Assembly: GCA_016706685.1 (NCBI GenBank) | Contig: JADJJE010000001.1 | Location: 186,001 to 250,000, forward strand | DNA from: Sandaracinaceae bacterium | GTDB taxonomy: Bacteria > Myxococcota_A > Polyangia > Polyangiales > Houyiibacteriaceae | Direction: 5' to 3' | Length of the DNA: 64,000 bases | In this document: positions 1-10,254 of the stretch, in pieces | Layout of the letters: each line of letters begins with the position of its first letter | How positions within the stretch are numbered: the stretch's first letter is position 1 | The notes under the pieces: model-generated | Databases searched by the model: none | What the model was told of the DNA's origin: nothing | What the model saw: the letters and a program-made list of their open reading frames with translations, nothing else | Translations under genes and position numbers: made by a program

Positions 1-789
1 AGCAGCACGGAGACGGAGTTCGGCTTCGACCCCGGCACGGTGCTGCTCACCGCCAGCGAGGCCTGGGAGGGCGGCTACGTCACACAGCCCTTCGCGCTCG
101 AGCTGGCCGACGGCTCCGTGCGCCTCTACTACGCCGCCGCGGGTGGCATCGGCGTGGCCGTGGCCCAGAGCGCAGACGGCACGTTCACGCGCAATGGCGA
201 CGGCCTCGCGCTGGCCAACAACATGGGCGTGCAGGCCGCTGGCCTGCGCTCGCCCGCGGTCGCCCAGCTGGACGGCACGTACTACTTGTACGCCGACGAC
301 GGCGTGGACGTGTGGGTGGCCACCTCGGTGGACGGGCTCAGCTTCACGCTGCTGGACACCGACGACGCGGCCGCCGGGGTGAACCCGCTGGCCATCCCGG
401 GACCCGCCGACGAAGACGACCCGATGGAGCGCGCGCACGTGAGCCCGGCCGCCACCGTGGCCACGTCGCCTACGGGGCGCACCACGCTGCGGCTCTATGT
501 AGAGGCCCAACAGGTCCCCGAGGACCCTGCCACGGACGACGACCGCATCATCTTGGCCCTGGCCAGCCTGGACGGCGTGAGCTTCGAGCGCGCGCGCCTA
601 CCGGCCCACGAAGCAGGCGATTCCCCTGGGCAGCCCACCCTGCGCCCCTACCAAGACGGCGTCAGCGAGTCGCTCATGTACATGACCGTGGCACGCGGCA
701 TGAACCCTCAGTTGCGCGCCGTGGTGCTCGCGGTAGACCCTGGCCGCGCGAGCTTCGCGCCCGAAGCCGAGATGGAGGCAATGCCTTGA
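1..789 (+). CDS. Secreted or surface propeller-like hypothetical protein, 5'-truncated
   Basis: The frame is open from the first base of the window, so the start lies upstream and only the last 262 residues are visible. The visible part repeats a pattern of short beta strands, with phrases such as VRLYYAA, YYLYADD and LRLYVEA about every 45-60 residues, and DG-type turns. This resembles the blades of five-bladed propellers (glycosyl hydrolase family 32/43-like folds). No catalytic residues can be assigned and no function is claimed. Its stop overlaps the TTG start of the following TetR gene, so the two are probably co-transcribed and translationally coupled. Confidence 0.6.
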   Translation, partial: SSTETEFGFDPGTVLLTASEAWEGGYVTQPFALELADGSVRLYYAAAGGIGVAVAQSADGTFTRNGDGLALANNMGVQAAGLRSPAVAQLDGTYYLYADDGVDVWVATSVDGLSFTLLDTDDAAAGVNPLAIPGPADEDDPMERAHVSPAATVATSPTGRTTLRLYVEAQQVPEDPATDDDRIILALASLDGVSFERARLPAHEAGDSPGQPTLRPYQDGVSESLMYMTVARGMNPQLRAVVLAVDPGRASFAPEAEMEAMP

Positions 790-1415
790 ACGCTGAGCTG
801 GTGAGCCCGGACCACGAGGAAGACGACCCCCAGGGCCTGCGCGAGCGCAAGAAGGTCCAGACACGCGAGGCGTTGGTGAACGCGGCCCGCGACCTGTTCC
901 TGGAGCGCGGCTTCGACAGCGTGACGGTGGACGAGATCGCCGCCGTGGCCAACGTGTCGCGCCGCACGTTCTTTCGGTATTTCGCCACCAAGGAAGCGGC
1001 TGCGTTCCCCAACCGTGATCTGTGGCTCGAGCAGTTTCATGGCTTGACCGCTCACCGCTCGGGTGAGGCCGCCTACCAGACGGTGCGGCGGGCCATCCTG
1101 ACCATGGCCAGCGCGTTCATGCAGAACCGCGACATGATGGTGGCACAGCACCGCATCGCCAACGGCGCCACTTCGCTCATCGCCTACCAGCGCGACGTGG
1201 ACCGTGTGTGGGCCGACGTCATCGCCGACGCCCTGCGCGCCGAGCACGGCAGCCGTGAGTCGCGCCTGATCGGCGCCGCCATGATGGGCGTCATCCGCGC
1301 CACGCTCGACGAGTGGTTCGCGCAGGGGGCCCTTGGCGACCTGTTGGACATGGGGACCATGGCGCTCGAGCTGGTGGAGCGCGGCGTGCTGCACACCGCC
1401 CCCAAGAACGGCTGA
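786..1415 (+). CDS. TetR/AcrR family transcriptional regulator
   Basis: This is a 209-residue protein with a TetR-type N-terminal helix-turn-helix at about residues 20-70 (DEIAAVANVSRRTFFRYFATKE) and a helical ligand-binding C-terminal part without a recognisable ligand class. The start is taken as TTG at 786. A GGAGG sequence at 774-778 stands 7 bases upstream, and the TTG overlaps the TGA of the preceding gene. GTG at 801 is the alternative. Coupling to the upstream secreted protein suggests that it regulates that operon or itself. A large hairpin element follows its stop by about 20 bases. Confidence 0.88.
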   Translation: MNAELVSPDHEEDDPQGLRERKKVQTREALVNAARDLFLERGFDSVTVDEIAAVANVSRRTFFRYFATKEAAAFPNRDLWLEQFHGLTAHRSGEAAYQTVRRAILTMASAFMQNRDMMVAQHRIANGATSLIAYQRDVDRVWADVIADALRAEHGSRESRLIGAAMMGVIRATLDEWFAQGALGDLLDMGTMALELVERGVLHTAPKNG

Positions 1416-1435
1416 GCCCAAAGCGCGCGATCACG

Positions 1436-1532
1436 GACGTGAACGTGGTCGTTGACGTGCTCGTGCTCGTGAACGGCCGAGCACGAGCGCGAGCACGTCA
1501 ACGTTCACGTTCACGTTCACGTGGATGCTTGG
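1436..1532. repeat. Large imperfect hairpin built from 6-base units (element 1)
   Basis: Left arm 1436-1471 and right arm 1482-1517 are reverse complements over 36 bases with about four mismatches; 20 of the 21 loop-proximal bases pair. The loop is about 10 bases. The arms are made of repeating units of the GTGAAC/CGTGCT type, and GTTCAC copies continue to 1532 beyond the paired part. It lies between the TetR stop and icd. It has no T tract, so it is not a classical terminator, although such a stem in RNA could affect transcript ends or stability. Two other elements of this design lie at 32336-32575 and 57125-57794. Confidence 0.8.
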
Positions 1533-1613
1533 GCAAACTCTTGCTTTGGGCTGGCGTGCCCTGGGCTGCGCGGGGCATGCTCTCACCCTCCCTTGGCAAC
1601 CAGAACAGCACCC

Positions 1614-3839
<2,226 letters not shown>

Positions 3840-3863
3840 GCGCCGCGCTGGCGTGCTGCGGAA

Positions 3864-3900
3864 GGGACCCCTGGGCGCTCGCGCTCGGGGGTCTTTCGCT
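3864..3900 (+). terminator. Rho-independent terminator after icd
   Basis: A stem of GACCCC (3866-3871) pairs with GGGGTC (3888-3893), extended inside by a GCGC/GCGC pairing, and is followed by a T-rich stretch (TCTTTCGCTTTC). It begins 25 bases after the icd stop. Confidence 0.65.
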
Positions 3901-4034
3901 TTCAGCGCTTTGAGATCACGGACCGACCGTCAGTCGAGGAATCGGACGCACGCCCAGTCCTGCTGGCCGCCCGCCACGGTGTCGAGCCAGCACCAGTCAA
4001 GCTGGTCTGGGTCGTCCCAACTGGTGCGGATGTC

Positions 4035-4454
4035 TCAGAGGACTCCGTCAAAGAAGTACCAATAGGCGCAGCTAACGCCCGGCAGCGCGCTCAGCGTCGC
4101 GGCGGCCTCGTCATCGACACGAATGCCGACCATGGAACACTGGTCGGGGCCCTCGCCCAGGACGACTTCACCGGTTGGGACGGAAGACTCGATGTACACC
4201 CTCGCCGTGATGGGCCCGCACACGAGCGGTCCCACGTCCTCACGGGCACCGAGGTCTGGCGGTCCCACGTCAGGACGGACGCCCCGGTCGGGGCGCACGG
4301 AGACATCCCACACAGCACCATCTCGTGCCGCGCCGCCATCTTGCGGGCCCGCATCCGGGCCGGCTTCCACCACGTGCGACTTCGCGCACGCGAGCGCGAG
4401 CATCAACGGAAGGCAGACCCACAGTGGGCGGCGGGCACCTGCTCCATGCCTCAT
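4035..4454 (-). CDS. Small secreted lipoprotein, unknown function
   Basis: This 139-residue protein begins with a lipoprotein signal peptide ending in a lipobox (LMLALAC, Cys about residue 23). An Asp/Gly/Pro-rich linker of about 50 residues follows, of the kind common in myxobacterial surface lipoproteins. The C-terminal part of about 60 residues (VCGPITARVYIESS to YWYFFDGVL) contains two cysteines and no domain that I recognise. The ATG at 4454 is chosen over an upstream in-frame ATG because GGAGG lies about 8 bases before it and the signal peptide starts there. It is convergent with icd. Confidence 0.7.
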   Translation of the reverse strand: MRHGAGARRPLWVCLPLMLALACAKSHVVEAGPDAGPQDGGAARDGAVWDVSVRPDRGVRPDVGPPDLGAREDVGPLVCGPITARVYIESSVPTGEVVLGEGPDQCSMVGIRVDDEAAATLSALPGVSCAYWYFFDGVL

Positions 4455-4633
4455 GTTCCTGTCCTCCGCGAACTCCACTGCAGGCAGCATGCCCAGCCTC
4501 ACGCGCAACGGCAACGTTGGCCCTGCGGGGTCCGGCGGTCCACAAACGAGAAGAGCGCCCCGCCAAGTAGCGTGCGCTCATTCTCTTCCCTGCCGTCGAG
4601 GTGACTGGGGCGACCTCGAGGGCCGCCCAGTGG

Positions 4634-4933
4634 TCACTTCGCGCGGAAGACGATCATGCCGTGCGTGAGGTCGTACGGCGAGAGCGCCACAGTCACGCGG
4701 TCACCGAGGATCACGCGGATGCGGAACTTGCGCATGCGCCCGCAGAGCTGGGCACGGACCTGCGCGCCCGCGTCCGTGGTCACTTCGAACTGTCCACCCG
4801 CGAACACCTGACTGATGGTGCCCTCGAGCTTGACGTGGTCGTCGCGCTTCTCTTCTTCCGGCTCGCCGAAGGGGCGGCCCTTGCCGCGCCTCGCGCCACC
4901 ACGTCCACCACCGCCGCTGTTCCTAGTCGCCAA
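4634..4933 (-). CDS. infA: Translation initiation factor IF-1 with Gly/Arg-rich N-terminal extension
   Basis: IF-1 binds the 30S ribosomal A site during initiation. The last 70 residues are a clear S1/OB-fold IF-1 core (VKLEGTISQVFAGG, GRMRKFRIRVILGDRVTV, LSPYDLTHGMIVFR). No ATG or GTG is suitably placed. The best start is TTG with AAGGAG 7 bases upstream, giving 99 residues. The extra 29 or so residues (RNSGGGGRGGARRGKGRP, then an acidic EPEEEKRDD stretch) are basic and glycine-rich and absent from the usual 72-residue factor. The gene has no ribosomal-protein neighbours. Confidence 0.9.
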   Translation of the reverse strand: MATRNSGGGGRGGARRGKGRPFGEPEEEKRDDHVKLEGTISQVFAGGQFEVTTDAGAQVRAQLCGRMRKFRIRVILGDRVTVALSPYDLTHGMIVFRAK

Positions 4934-5027
4934 AATCCTACTCCTTGGGTGCTCTGCCCCCGCCCGACGACCCCCTTGGGGTCTACCGACGTTGGTCAGC
5001 TGCGAACTCCCTCTACTTCGATGGAGG

Positions 5028-5039
5028 CCCCACGTGGGG
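5028..5039. promoter_or_regulatory. Perfect 12-base palindrome upstream of infA
   Basis: CCCCACGTGGGG is a perfect palindrome with a CACGTG core, about 95 bases upstream of the infA start in the 270-base gap between infA and the PhyH gene. It could be an operator. No bound protein is implied by the sequence, and the rest of this gap shows nothing else I can name. Confidence 0.3.
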
Positions 5040-5204
5040 GTGTCCAGCGTTGCTCTGGGAGGTTCGGCCCGCGCAGGGTAACACCGCGAGTTCAGCTGGC
5101 AAGGCGACACGCACGCACCCCGCGAGCCGGGACGTGCACGACCGCGCGAGGACACACACCGGGCGCGAGCACCCGCGCCCAACGCCACGCTCGCCGACGG
5201 TTGC

Positions 5205-6278
5205 TCAGCGCCGGGCCTGCTGCCGCCGCTTCGCGACCGCGCCACGTACCTTCATGATGCCGTCGAAGACCTTCATGTAGGCGTTCGTGGCCGTGCCGGC
5301 GTCCTTGGGCTGGTAGCCGTCCACGACGTAGGGCACGTACATGCTCCGCCGCAGGCTGCGCGCACCGTCGTAGGGCGAGCCCTTCACACGGTGCCACATG
5401 CGGCCGTCGTGCACGGTCAGGTCGCCGGGCCAGGTCTCGATCATGATCTCGCGCGGGTCGTCGTCGTTGCTGACGAAGTGCACCTTGTGGAACACGGTGT
5501 CGAGCGCGCTCTGCGTGTGCGTGCGGGGGATGACGCGCAGCCCACCGTCGGCCGGACGGATGCGATCGAAGTGCAGCCCCACGTTGAGCATTGGCCCTGG
5601 CATCTCGCGGTTGTAGAACACGTCGCGCAGCGCGTCCGTGTGCCACGCCAGGTCCGGGCGCAGGCTGCCCGGCAGGTTGATGTAGCGGTTGAACACGACA
5701 CCATCCTTCTCGCGGGTGCCGATGCGGGCGTCCTCGCCGATCAGGCGTCGGATGGGCTCGAAGCGCTTGTCGGTGACGAAGGCCTCCAACCACTCCGAGT
5801 GGAACGACGAGAAGCCCATGCGCTGCAGGAACGGCTTGCCGTCCGCGCCGGTGCCGAACCACACCGGCACACCGCAGATGGTCTCGATGCCCTCGCCCAG
5901 GAGCTTCTGCTCCACCTGGTCCACCTCGTCGAGCACCCGTGCCACCTCCTCGGGTGAGGCGACGCGCGCGAACACGATGCAGCCATTGAGCTGCAGGAAC
6001 GCGTACTGCACCGGGGTGATGGTCTCGCGCAGCCGGAAGCGCGTGCCGAGGGGCAGATCACTGGCGAGCTTACGGGCGTCGAGCGGCGGAAGCGTCAGCA
6101 GGTCCGACTCGTCGAGCGGCGGCACCTCGTCCGCGAAGACGTCCGCGCTCGCGAGGTGCTTGGACGGCGACCCTGCTGCCATCGCGCGCGCCGCGTAGGC
6201 TGCGGTCTGGCTGGGATCGAGGGTGGACGTGACAGGCGCGGTGCCTTGGGGAGAGGTGACGTGCGTGGTGGTGGTCAT
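5205..6278 (-). CDS. Phytanoyl-CoA dioxygenase (PhyH) family Fe(II)/2-oxoglutarate oxygenase
   Basis: This is a 357-residue member of the PhyH family, whose members hydroxylate substrates with Fe(II), O2 and 2-oxoglutarate. The metal triad is visible as HxD in AWHTDAL (about residue 210) and the distal His in VHDGRMWHRV (about 295), followed by an Arg-rich SLRRSMYVPY that probably contacts 2-oxoglutarate. ATG at 6278 is preferred to an ATG at 6296 because GAGG lies 6 bases upstream. The substrate is unknown. The gene lies 57 bases downstream of a TetR gene on the same strand, which makes a shared operon likely. Confidence 0.85.
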   Translation of the reverse strand: MTTTTHVTSPQGTAPVTSTLDPSQTAAYAARAMAAGSPSKHLASADVFADEVPPLDESDLLTLPPLDARKLASDLPLGTRFRLRETITPVQYAFLQLNGCIVFARVASPEEVARVLDEVDQVEQKLLGEGIETICGVPVWFGTGADGKPFLQRMGFSSFHSEWLEAFVTDKRFEPIRRLIGEDARIGTREKDGVVFNRYINLPGSLRPDLAWHTDALRDVFYNREMPGPMLNVGLHFDRIRPADGGLRVIPRTHTQSALDTVFHKVHFVSNDDDPREIMIETWPGDLTVHDGRMWHRVKGSPYDGARSLRRSMYVPYVVDGYQPKDAGTATNAYMKVFDGIMKVRGAVAKRRQQARR

Positions 6279-6335
6279 GACGGGCCTCGATGACATGGGG
6301 TGAGAGGAAGGCGGGCTGGCTCGGACGAGCGGGAG

Positions 6336-6959
6336 CTAGAGCGGCGGCAAGAGCGTGCGCAGGGCGATCTCTGCCAGGTGGTCGGCCACGGCGGCGCGCG
6401 CGGCGGCTTCGTCACGCTCGCCTGTGGACACGGCAAGCTCGTTGGCGCTGCTGATGGCGTAGCGTCCCACCAAGAACACCAGGCTCTGCAGCGGCAGGCG
6501 CAGCGCGCGCGCTTCGAGGCCGCCATACCCGGCCAGCAACGTGGAGGCCGCGTCCAAGTACGGCACCAGTAGCTCTTCGCGGCGGCGCGGGTCGATCTCG
6601 CCGGACTCGAGCACCCCGCGCAGCGCAAAGCGCGAGGCGTCGCGGTGCTCGCAGGCAAACTGGAACGCGGCGCGCACGGCGGCGGCCACGGCGGCCCGCG
6701 GGTCTTGGGTGCGCAGGAAGAGCGGGGCCAAGTGCCCGCGCAGCTCGGCGAGCTCGGCGAACATGGTGGCCACGCAGGTCTCGTAGAGCGCCTCTTTGCT
6801 CCCGAAGTAGTGGTTGACCATGCCCAGACTCACGCCCGCTTCACGCGCGATGTCGCGGATGGAGGTCTCCCCCCGGCCCACGTCGGCGAAGAGACGCAGG
6901 GCGGCCTCGAGGATGCGTGCCCGGGTGGCGTGGGCGTCGGCGTTGGCGGGTCTAGCCAT
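6336..6959 (-). CDS. TetR/AcrR family transcriptional regulator
   Basis: This 207-residue regulator has a clear TetR helix-turn-helix at about residues 12-57 (TSIRDIAREAGVSLGMVNHYFGSKEALYE). The C-terminal 140 residues form the helical effector-binding domain. It is transcribed away from the acyltransferase gene and towards the PhyH gene. The intergenic region holds two CGAACG-type boxes that are plausible binding sites, so it probably represses both its own operon and the divergent acyltransferase. A lipid or acyl-CoA ligand would fit the neighbours, but this is inference. Confidence 0.92.
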   Translation of the reverse strand: MARPANADAHATRARILEAALRLFADVGRGETSIRDIAREAGVSLGMVNHYFGSKEALYETCVATMFAELAELRGHLAPLFLRTQDPRAAVAAAVRAAFQFACEHRDASRFALRGVLESGEIDPRRREELLVPYLDAASTLLAGYGGLEARALRLPLQSLVFLVGRYAISSANELAVSTGERDEAAARAAVADHLAEIALRTLLPPL

Positions 6960-6970
6960 GCCCCAGAGAT

Positions 6971-7016
6971 AATCGAACGTTCGTATGATGGCAAGAACAA
7001 ATCGAACGTATGATCA
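6971..7016. promoter_or_regulatory. Candidate TetR operator pair
   Basis: Two related boxes stand between the divergent genes. AATCGAACGTTCGTATGAT at 6971-6989 contains the perfect palindrome CGAACGTTCG, and ATCGAACGTATGATC at 7001-7015 repeats the ATCGAACGT and TATGAT parts. This local AT-rich, repeated sequence is unlike the surrounding high-GC DNA. Autoregulation by the adjacent TetR protein is inferred from position. Confidence 0.6.
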
Positions 7017-7073
7017 ATTTTTGTCGCGGCCCCACGATTGACATCACAAGTCAGCGTGCGAGCGTTGCCAGCG

Positions 7074-8081
7074 ATGCTCGATCTCGCCCGTCTCAAGCGG
7101 ATTCGCCTGACCCCCGAGCCCCTGGGTCAGCGCCTGGTGGGGGGCATCCTGCTGCACGCCAACTACAACGTGCCGCCGGGGAACGTGCGCATCGAGGTGG
7201 AGGGGCTCGACCGCCTGCCCAACGAGCCGGTCATCTTCGCGATGAACCACACGGACAAGTACAACTACTTCCCGTTCCAGTACCACCTCTGGAAGAAGAC
7301 GGGGCGCCTCACCGCCACCTGGGTGAAGGGCAAGTACTACGAGAGCCCCAGCGTGGGCGCGTTCATGGAGTGGACCAACCAGCTGCCCACCGTGTCGCGC
7401 GGCTACATCCTGGCGCGCGACTTCCTGAGCACTCTCGGCCGCCGCCCCACCGAGGACGAGTACGAGGCGCTGCGCCAGTGGATCAACGACACGGCCGCGG
7501 TGGACCGGGCAGACGGCGCGAAGCCCACGCTGCCCAGCCTGCAGCCGCTGTTGAACACCCCGCGGGACATCTTGGGCCGCCCCTTCGACCCCGCGCGCGA
7601 GTCGTATGCCGAGGCCGTGAACGCTACCTACGGCGCCATGATGCGCGAGTTCGTGGGGCTGCACGACAAGGCCTTCGCGTGCGGCTTGGACCTGCTGATC
7701 TTCCCGCAGGGCACGCGCTCGGTGCCGCTCACGCGCGGGCGCATCGGCCTGGCTCAGGTGGCCCTGCGCTACAAGAAGACCGTGGTGCCCGTGGGCTGCA
7801 GCGGCAGTGACCGGCTCTACCCCGGAGAGAGCCCGTGGGCCAAGCCCGGACGCGTGGTCTACCGCATCGGCCAGCCCATCCCGTATGGCAGCCTGCCCGA
7901 CTGCACCGTGAGCGAGCCCTTCGAGCCGTTCACGCCGCACGCCGAGCACACGCACCGCGCGGTGTTTCAGCGCCACGTGGACCACGTCATGGACCGCATC
8001 AACGAGCTGCTGGACCCGGAGTACCAATACGGGCCGGACCCCGACGGCGGAGTGCTGGCCGGCACGGAGCGCTTCCTCTGA
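7074..8081 (+). CDS. PlsC-type acyltransferase (1-acylglycerol-3-phosphate acyltransferase family)
   Basis: Members of this family transfer acyl chains from acyl-CoA or acyl-ACP to lysolipids at the membrane. The catalytic block appears as NHTDKYNYFPF near residue 57 (His and Asp spaced as NHxxD-like, here NHTD) and the substrate-phosphate block as FPQGTRS near residue 210. An insert of about 100 residues separates the two blocks, more than in short PlsC proteins. ATG at 7074 is used; TTG at 7038 and GTG at 7056 are possible, but no ribosome-binding site stands out. It is divergent from a TetR gene and its stop overlaps the methyltransferase start. Confidence 0.82.
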   Translation: MLDLARLKRIRLTPEPLGQRLVGGILLHANYNVPPGNVRIEVEGLDRLPNEPVIFAMNHTDKYNYFPFQYHLWKKTGRLTATWVKGKYYESPSVGAFMEWTNQLPTVSRGYILARDFLSTLGRRPTEDEYEALRQWINDTAAVDRADGAKPTLPSLQPLLNTPRDILGRPFDPARESYAEAVNATYGAMMREFVGLHDKAFACGLDLLIFPQGTRSVPLTRGRIGLAQVALRYKKTVVPVGCSGSDRLYPGESPWAKPGRVVYRIGQPIPYGSLPDCTVSEPFEPFTPHAEHTHRAVFQRHVDHVMDRINELLDPEYQYGPDPDGGVLAGTERFL

Positions 8082-8860
8082 GCACGCCGGAAGAGCAGGC
8101 GCAGCAGGCCGAGCTGTACGCGCTCTTGCACCAGGGCACCGAGGGCGACGTCGACTTCTATCGCTCGGTCTGCACCGGCGTGAAGACCGCGCTCGAGCTG
8201 GGCGTGGGCGCGGGGCGCATCGCCGCGGCGCTCGCCAAGGACGGCGTGCGCGTGACGGGCGTGGAGCAAGACGCGGCCATGATCGCGCTCGGCAAGCGGA
8301 AGCACCCTTCCCCGCGCATCACGTGGGTGCAGGCCGACATGCGCGCGCTCGACCTGGGGCGGCGCTTCCCGCGCGTGCTGTTGCCGTACAACGGGCTGTT
8401 CACGCTGCCCTCGGACGCCGACGTGGTGGCCTGCTTCGAGGCTGCCGCGCGGCACCTCACGGAGGACGGCTACCTGGTGTTCGACTTCTGGGTGGCCGAC
8501 GACTTCCACCGCGAAGACACCGAAGCCGACGAGAGCGGCTGGGACGCCGCCGAGGAAGAGCGCGAGCCCGTGGGCAGCGTGCGCTACCGGGGCCGCATGC
8601 ACGACGTGTTCGAGTCCACCACGTGGACGCGCGAGCAGCAGCGGGTGGACGCCACCTATCGCTACGTGCCGCGCGACGGCGGGCCGGTGCTGGTGAGCGA
8701 GGTCATGAGCCGCTACGTGCTCACCACGCAGCTGGACGGGCTCTTGGCCGCCGCCGGGCTCGAGGTGCTGGTGCGCCACGGGGGCTTCGACCAGTCCGCC
8801 TGGGACGAGGACTGCGACCGCATGATCGTGACGGCCCGGCGGTCCCCGGCCGCGTCGTAG
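8078..8860 (+). CDS. Class I SAM-dependent methyltransferase
   Basis: This protein of about 260 residues has a Rossmann methyltransferase fold. SAM-binding motif I is ALELGVGAGRIA at about residues 38-49, the acidic motif II is VTGVEQD, and a post-motif LPYNGLFTLP follows. The substrate cannot be told. No ATG, GTG or TTG lies upstream of motif I at a sensible place. CTG at 8078, which overlaps the TGA of the acyltransferase gene, is proposed because GGAG at 8066-8069 lies 8 bases upstream. Coupling to the acyltransferase suggests lipid headgroup or acyl-chain methylation, as inference. Confidence 0.8.
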   Translation: MSTPEEQAQQAELYALLHQGTEGDVDFYRSVCTGVKTALELGVGAGRIAAALAKDGVRVTGVEQDAAMIALGKRKHPSPRITWVQADMRALDLGRRFPRVLLPYNGLFTLPSDADVVACFEAAARHLTEDGYLVFDFWVADDFHREDTEADESGWDAAEEEREPVGSVRYRGRMHDVFESTTWTREQQRVDATYRYVPRDGGPVLVSEVMSRYVLTTQLDGLLAAAGLEVLVRHGGFDQSAWDEDCDRMIVTARRSPAAS

Positions 8861-8907
8861 GAAGTCATCGGCCTCGCGCTCCGGTTGGGTATACTCGCCG
8901 GCAGCCC

Positions 8908-10251
8908 ATGGAACTCATTCACTACGAGTCGCAGCCGACGCACGTCGTCGGCATCATTGGGGGCGCCGTCGCGGGCTCCGAGGCCGCTGCGCTGTGTGCC
9001 CAGAAGGGCGCCATCGCGCTGGTCTTCGAGCAGGGCAGCCGGCCCTACGGCAAGATCGAGGACGGCCTGCCGCGCTGGCACGACAAGCTGCGCCAGAAAG
9101 AGTACGAGCGCATCGACGCCAACCTGTCGCGCGACGGTGTGGTCTTCGTGCCCAACACCAAGGTCGGCGAAGACGTCTCGGTGGAGCAGCTGTGCAAGGA
9201 GTACGGCCTGAGCGCGGTCTTGCTGGCCAACGGAGCGTGGCGCGACCGCCCGCTGCCCATAGACGGCATCGACGCCTACGTGGGCAAGGGCCTGCTCTAC
9301 CAGAACCCCTTCGTCTACTGGTTCAATCACTACCACGAGGCGGGCTACAGCGGCCCGCAGTACGAAGTGAAGGACCACGCCATCGTGGTGGGGGGCGGGC
9401 TCGCGTCGGTGGACGTGGTCAAGGTCATCAACCTCACGCTCTACGCGGCGGCGCTGCGCGTGCTCGGCCACGAGGTGGACCTGACCGAGCTCGAGGTGAA
9501 GGGCATCCCCAAAATCTGCGAGGACCACGGGGTGGACCCGGCCTCGCTCGGCATCCACGGCGCCACGCTCTACTACCGGCGCGGCATGGACGAGATGCCC
9601 GTGGCCACCGCGGACGACCCGAGCCCCGAGCAGCTGGCCAAGCTCAAGGTGTCGCGCGTGAAGATCATGGAGCGCGTCATGCGCAAGTACCTGGTGCACT
9701 TCGAGGGCAACGCCGCGCCGGCTGGCGCCATCACCGACGGAGACCGCCTGGTGGGCCTACGCTTCGACCGCACCGAGGTGGTGGACGGCCGCGTGCGCAC
9801 CGTGCCGGGGGCCAGCTTCGAGGCCCGCGGCCCGCTGGTCATCTCGAGCATCGGCAGCGTGCCCGAGCCCATCCCCGGCGTGCCCACGCGCGGTGAGCTG
9901 TACGACTACACGGACTGGAACACCGGCGCCGTGCGCGACCGGCCGGGCATGTTCGGCCTGGGCAACGTGCTGACCGGCAAGGGCAACATCAAGGACAGCC
10001 GCCAGAACGCGGCCGAGATCACCGAGCAGGTCGCCGCCGAGTTCCTGGGCGTGGGCGTGGGCGAAGGCGCGGGCGGCGAGCTGCGTGGCCGCGCCGCTGC
10101 CCGCGTGGAGCCCGCCGTGGACGCTGCGCTGCACGGGCGCGAGCTGTCGGCCGAAGAGGTGCGCCGCGTGGGCGCGCTGGTGAAGGCGCGCCACGAGGCC
10201 GTGGGATACACGGACTACGCGGCGTGGATGGCGGCTCACCGCGCCGAGTGA
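8908..10251 (+). CDS. FAD-dependent oxidoreductase, adrenodoxin/ferredoxin-NADP reductase (FprA)-like
   Basis: This 447-residue flavoprotein has an N-terminal dinucleotide-binding segment (VGIIGGAVAGSEAA), a central NAD(P)-binding segment (HAIVVGGGLASVDVVK) and a C-terminal GLGNVLTGKGNIKDSRQNA segment that resembles the FAD/NADP-binding end of adrenodoxin-reductase-like enzymes. It probably moves electrons between NAD(P)H and a ferredoxin. A TATACT hexamer at 8890-8895 sits only about 12 bases before the ATG, so if it is the -10 element the transcript has almost no leader. No ferredoxin gene is adjacent. Confidence 0.8.
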   Translation: MELIHYESQPTHVVGIIGGAVAGSEAAALCAQKGAIALVFEQGSRPYGKIEDGLPRWHDKLRQKEYERIDANLSRDGVVFVPNTKVGEDVSVEQLCKEYGLSAVLLANGAWRDRPLPIDGIDAYVGKGLLYQNPFVYWFNHYHEAGYSGPQYEVKDHAIVVGGGLASVDVVKVINLTLYAAALRVLGHEVDLTELEVKGIPKICEDHGVDPASLGIHGATLYYRRGMDEMPVATADDPSPEQLAKLKVSRVKIMERVMRKYLVHFEGNAAPAGAITDGDRLVGLRFDRTEVVDGRVRTVPGASFEARGPLVISSIGSVPEPIPGVPTRGELYDYTDWNTGAVRDRPGMFGLGNVLTGKGNIKDSRQNAAEITEQVAAEFLGVGVGEGAGGELRGRAAARVEPAVDAALHGRELSAEEVRRVGALVKARHEAVGYTDYAAWMAAHRAE

Positions 10252-10254
10252 CGG

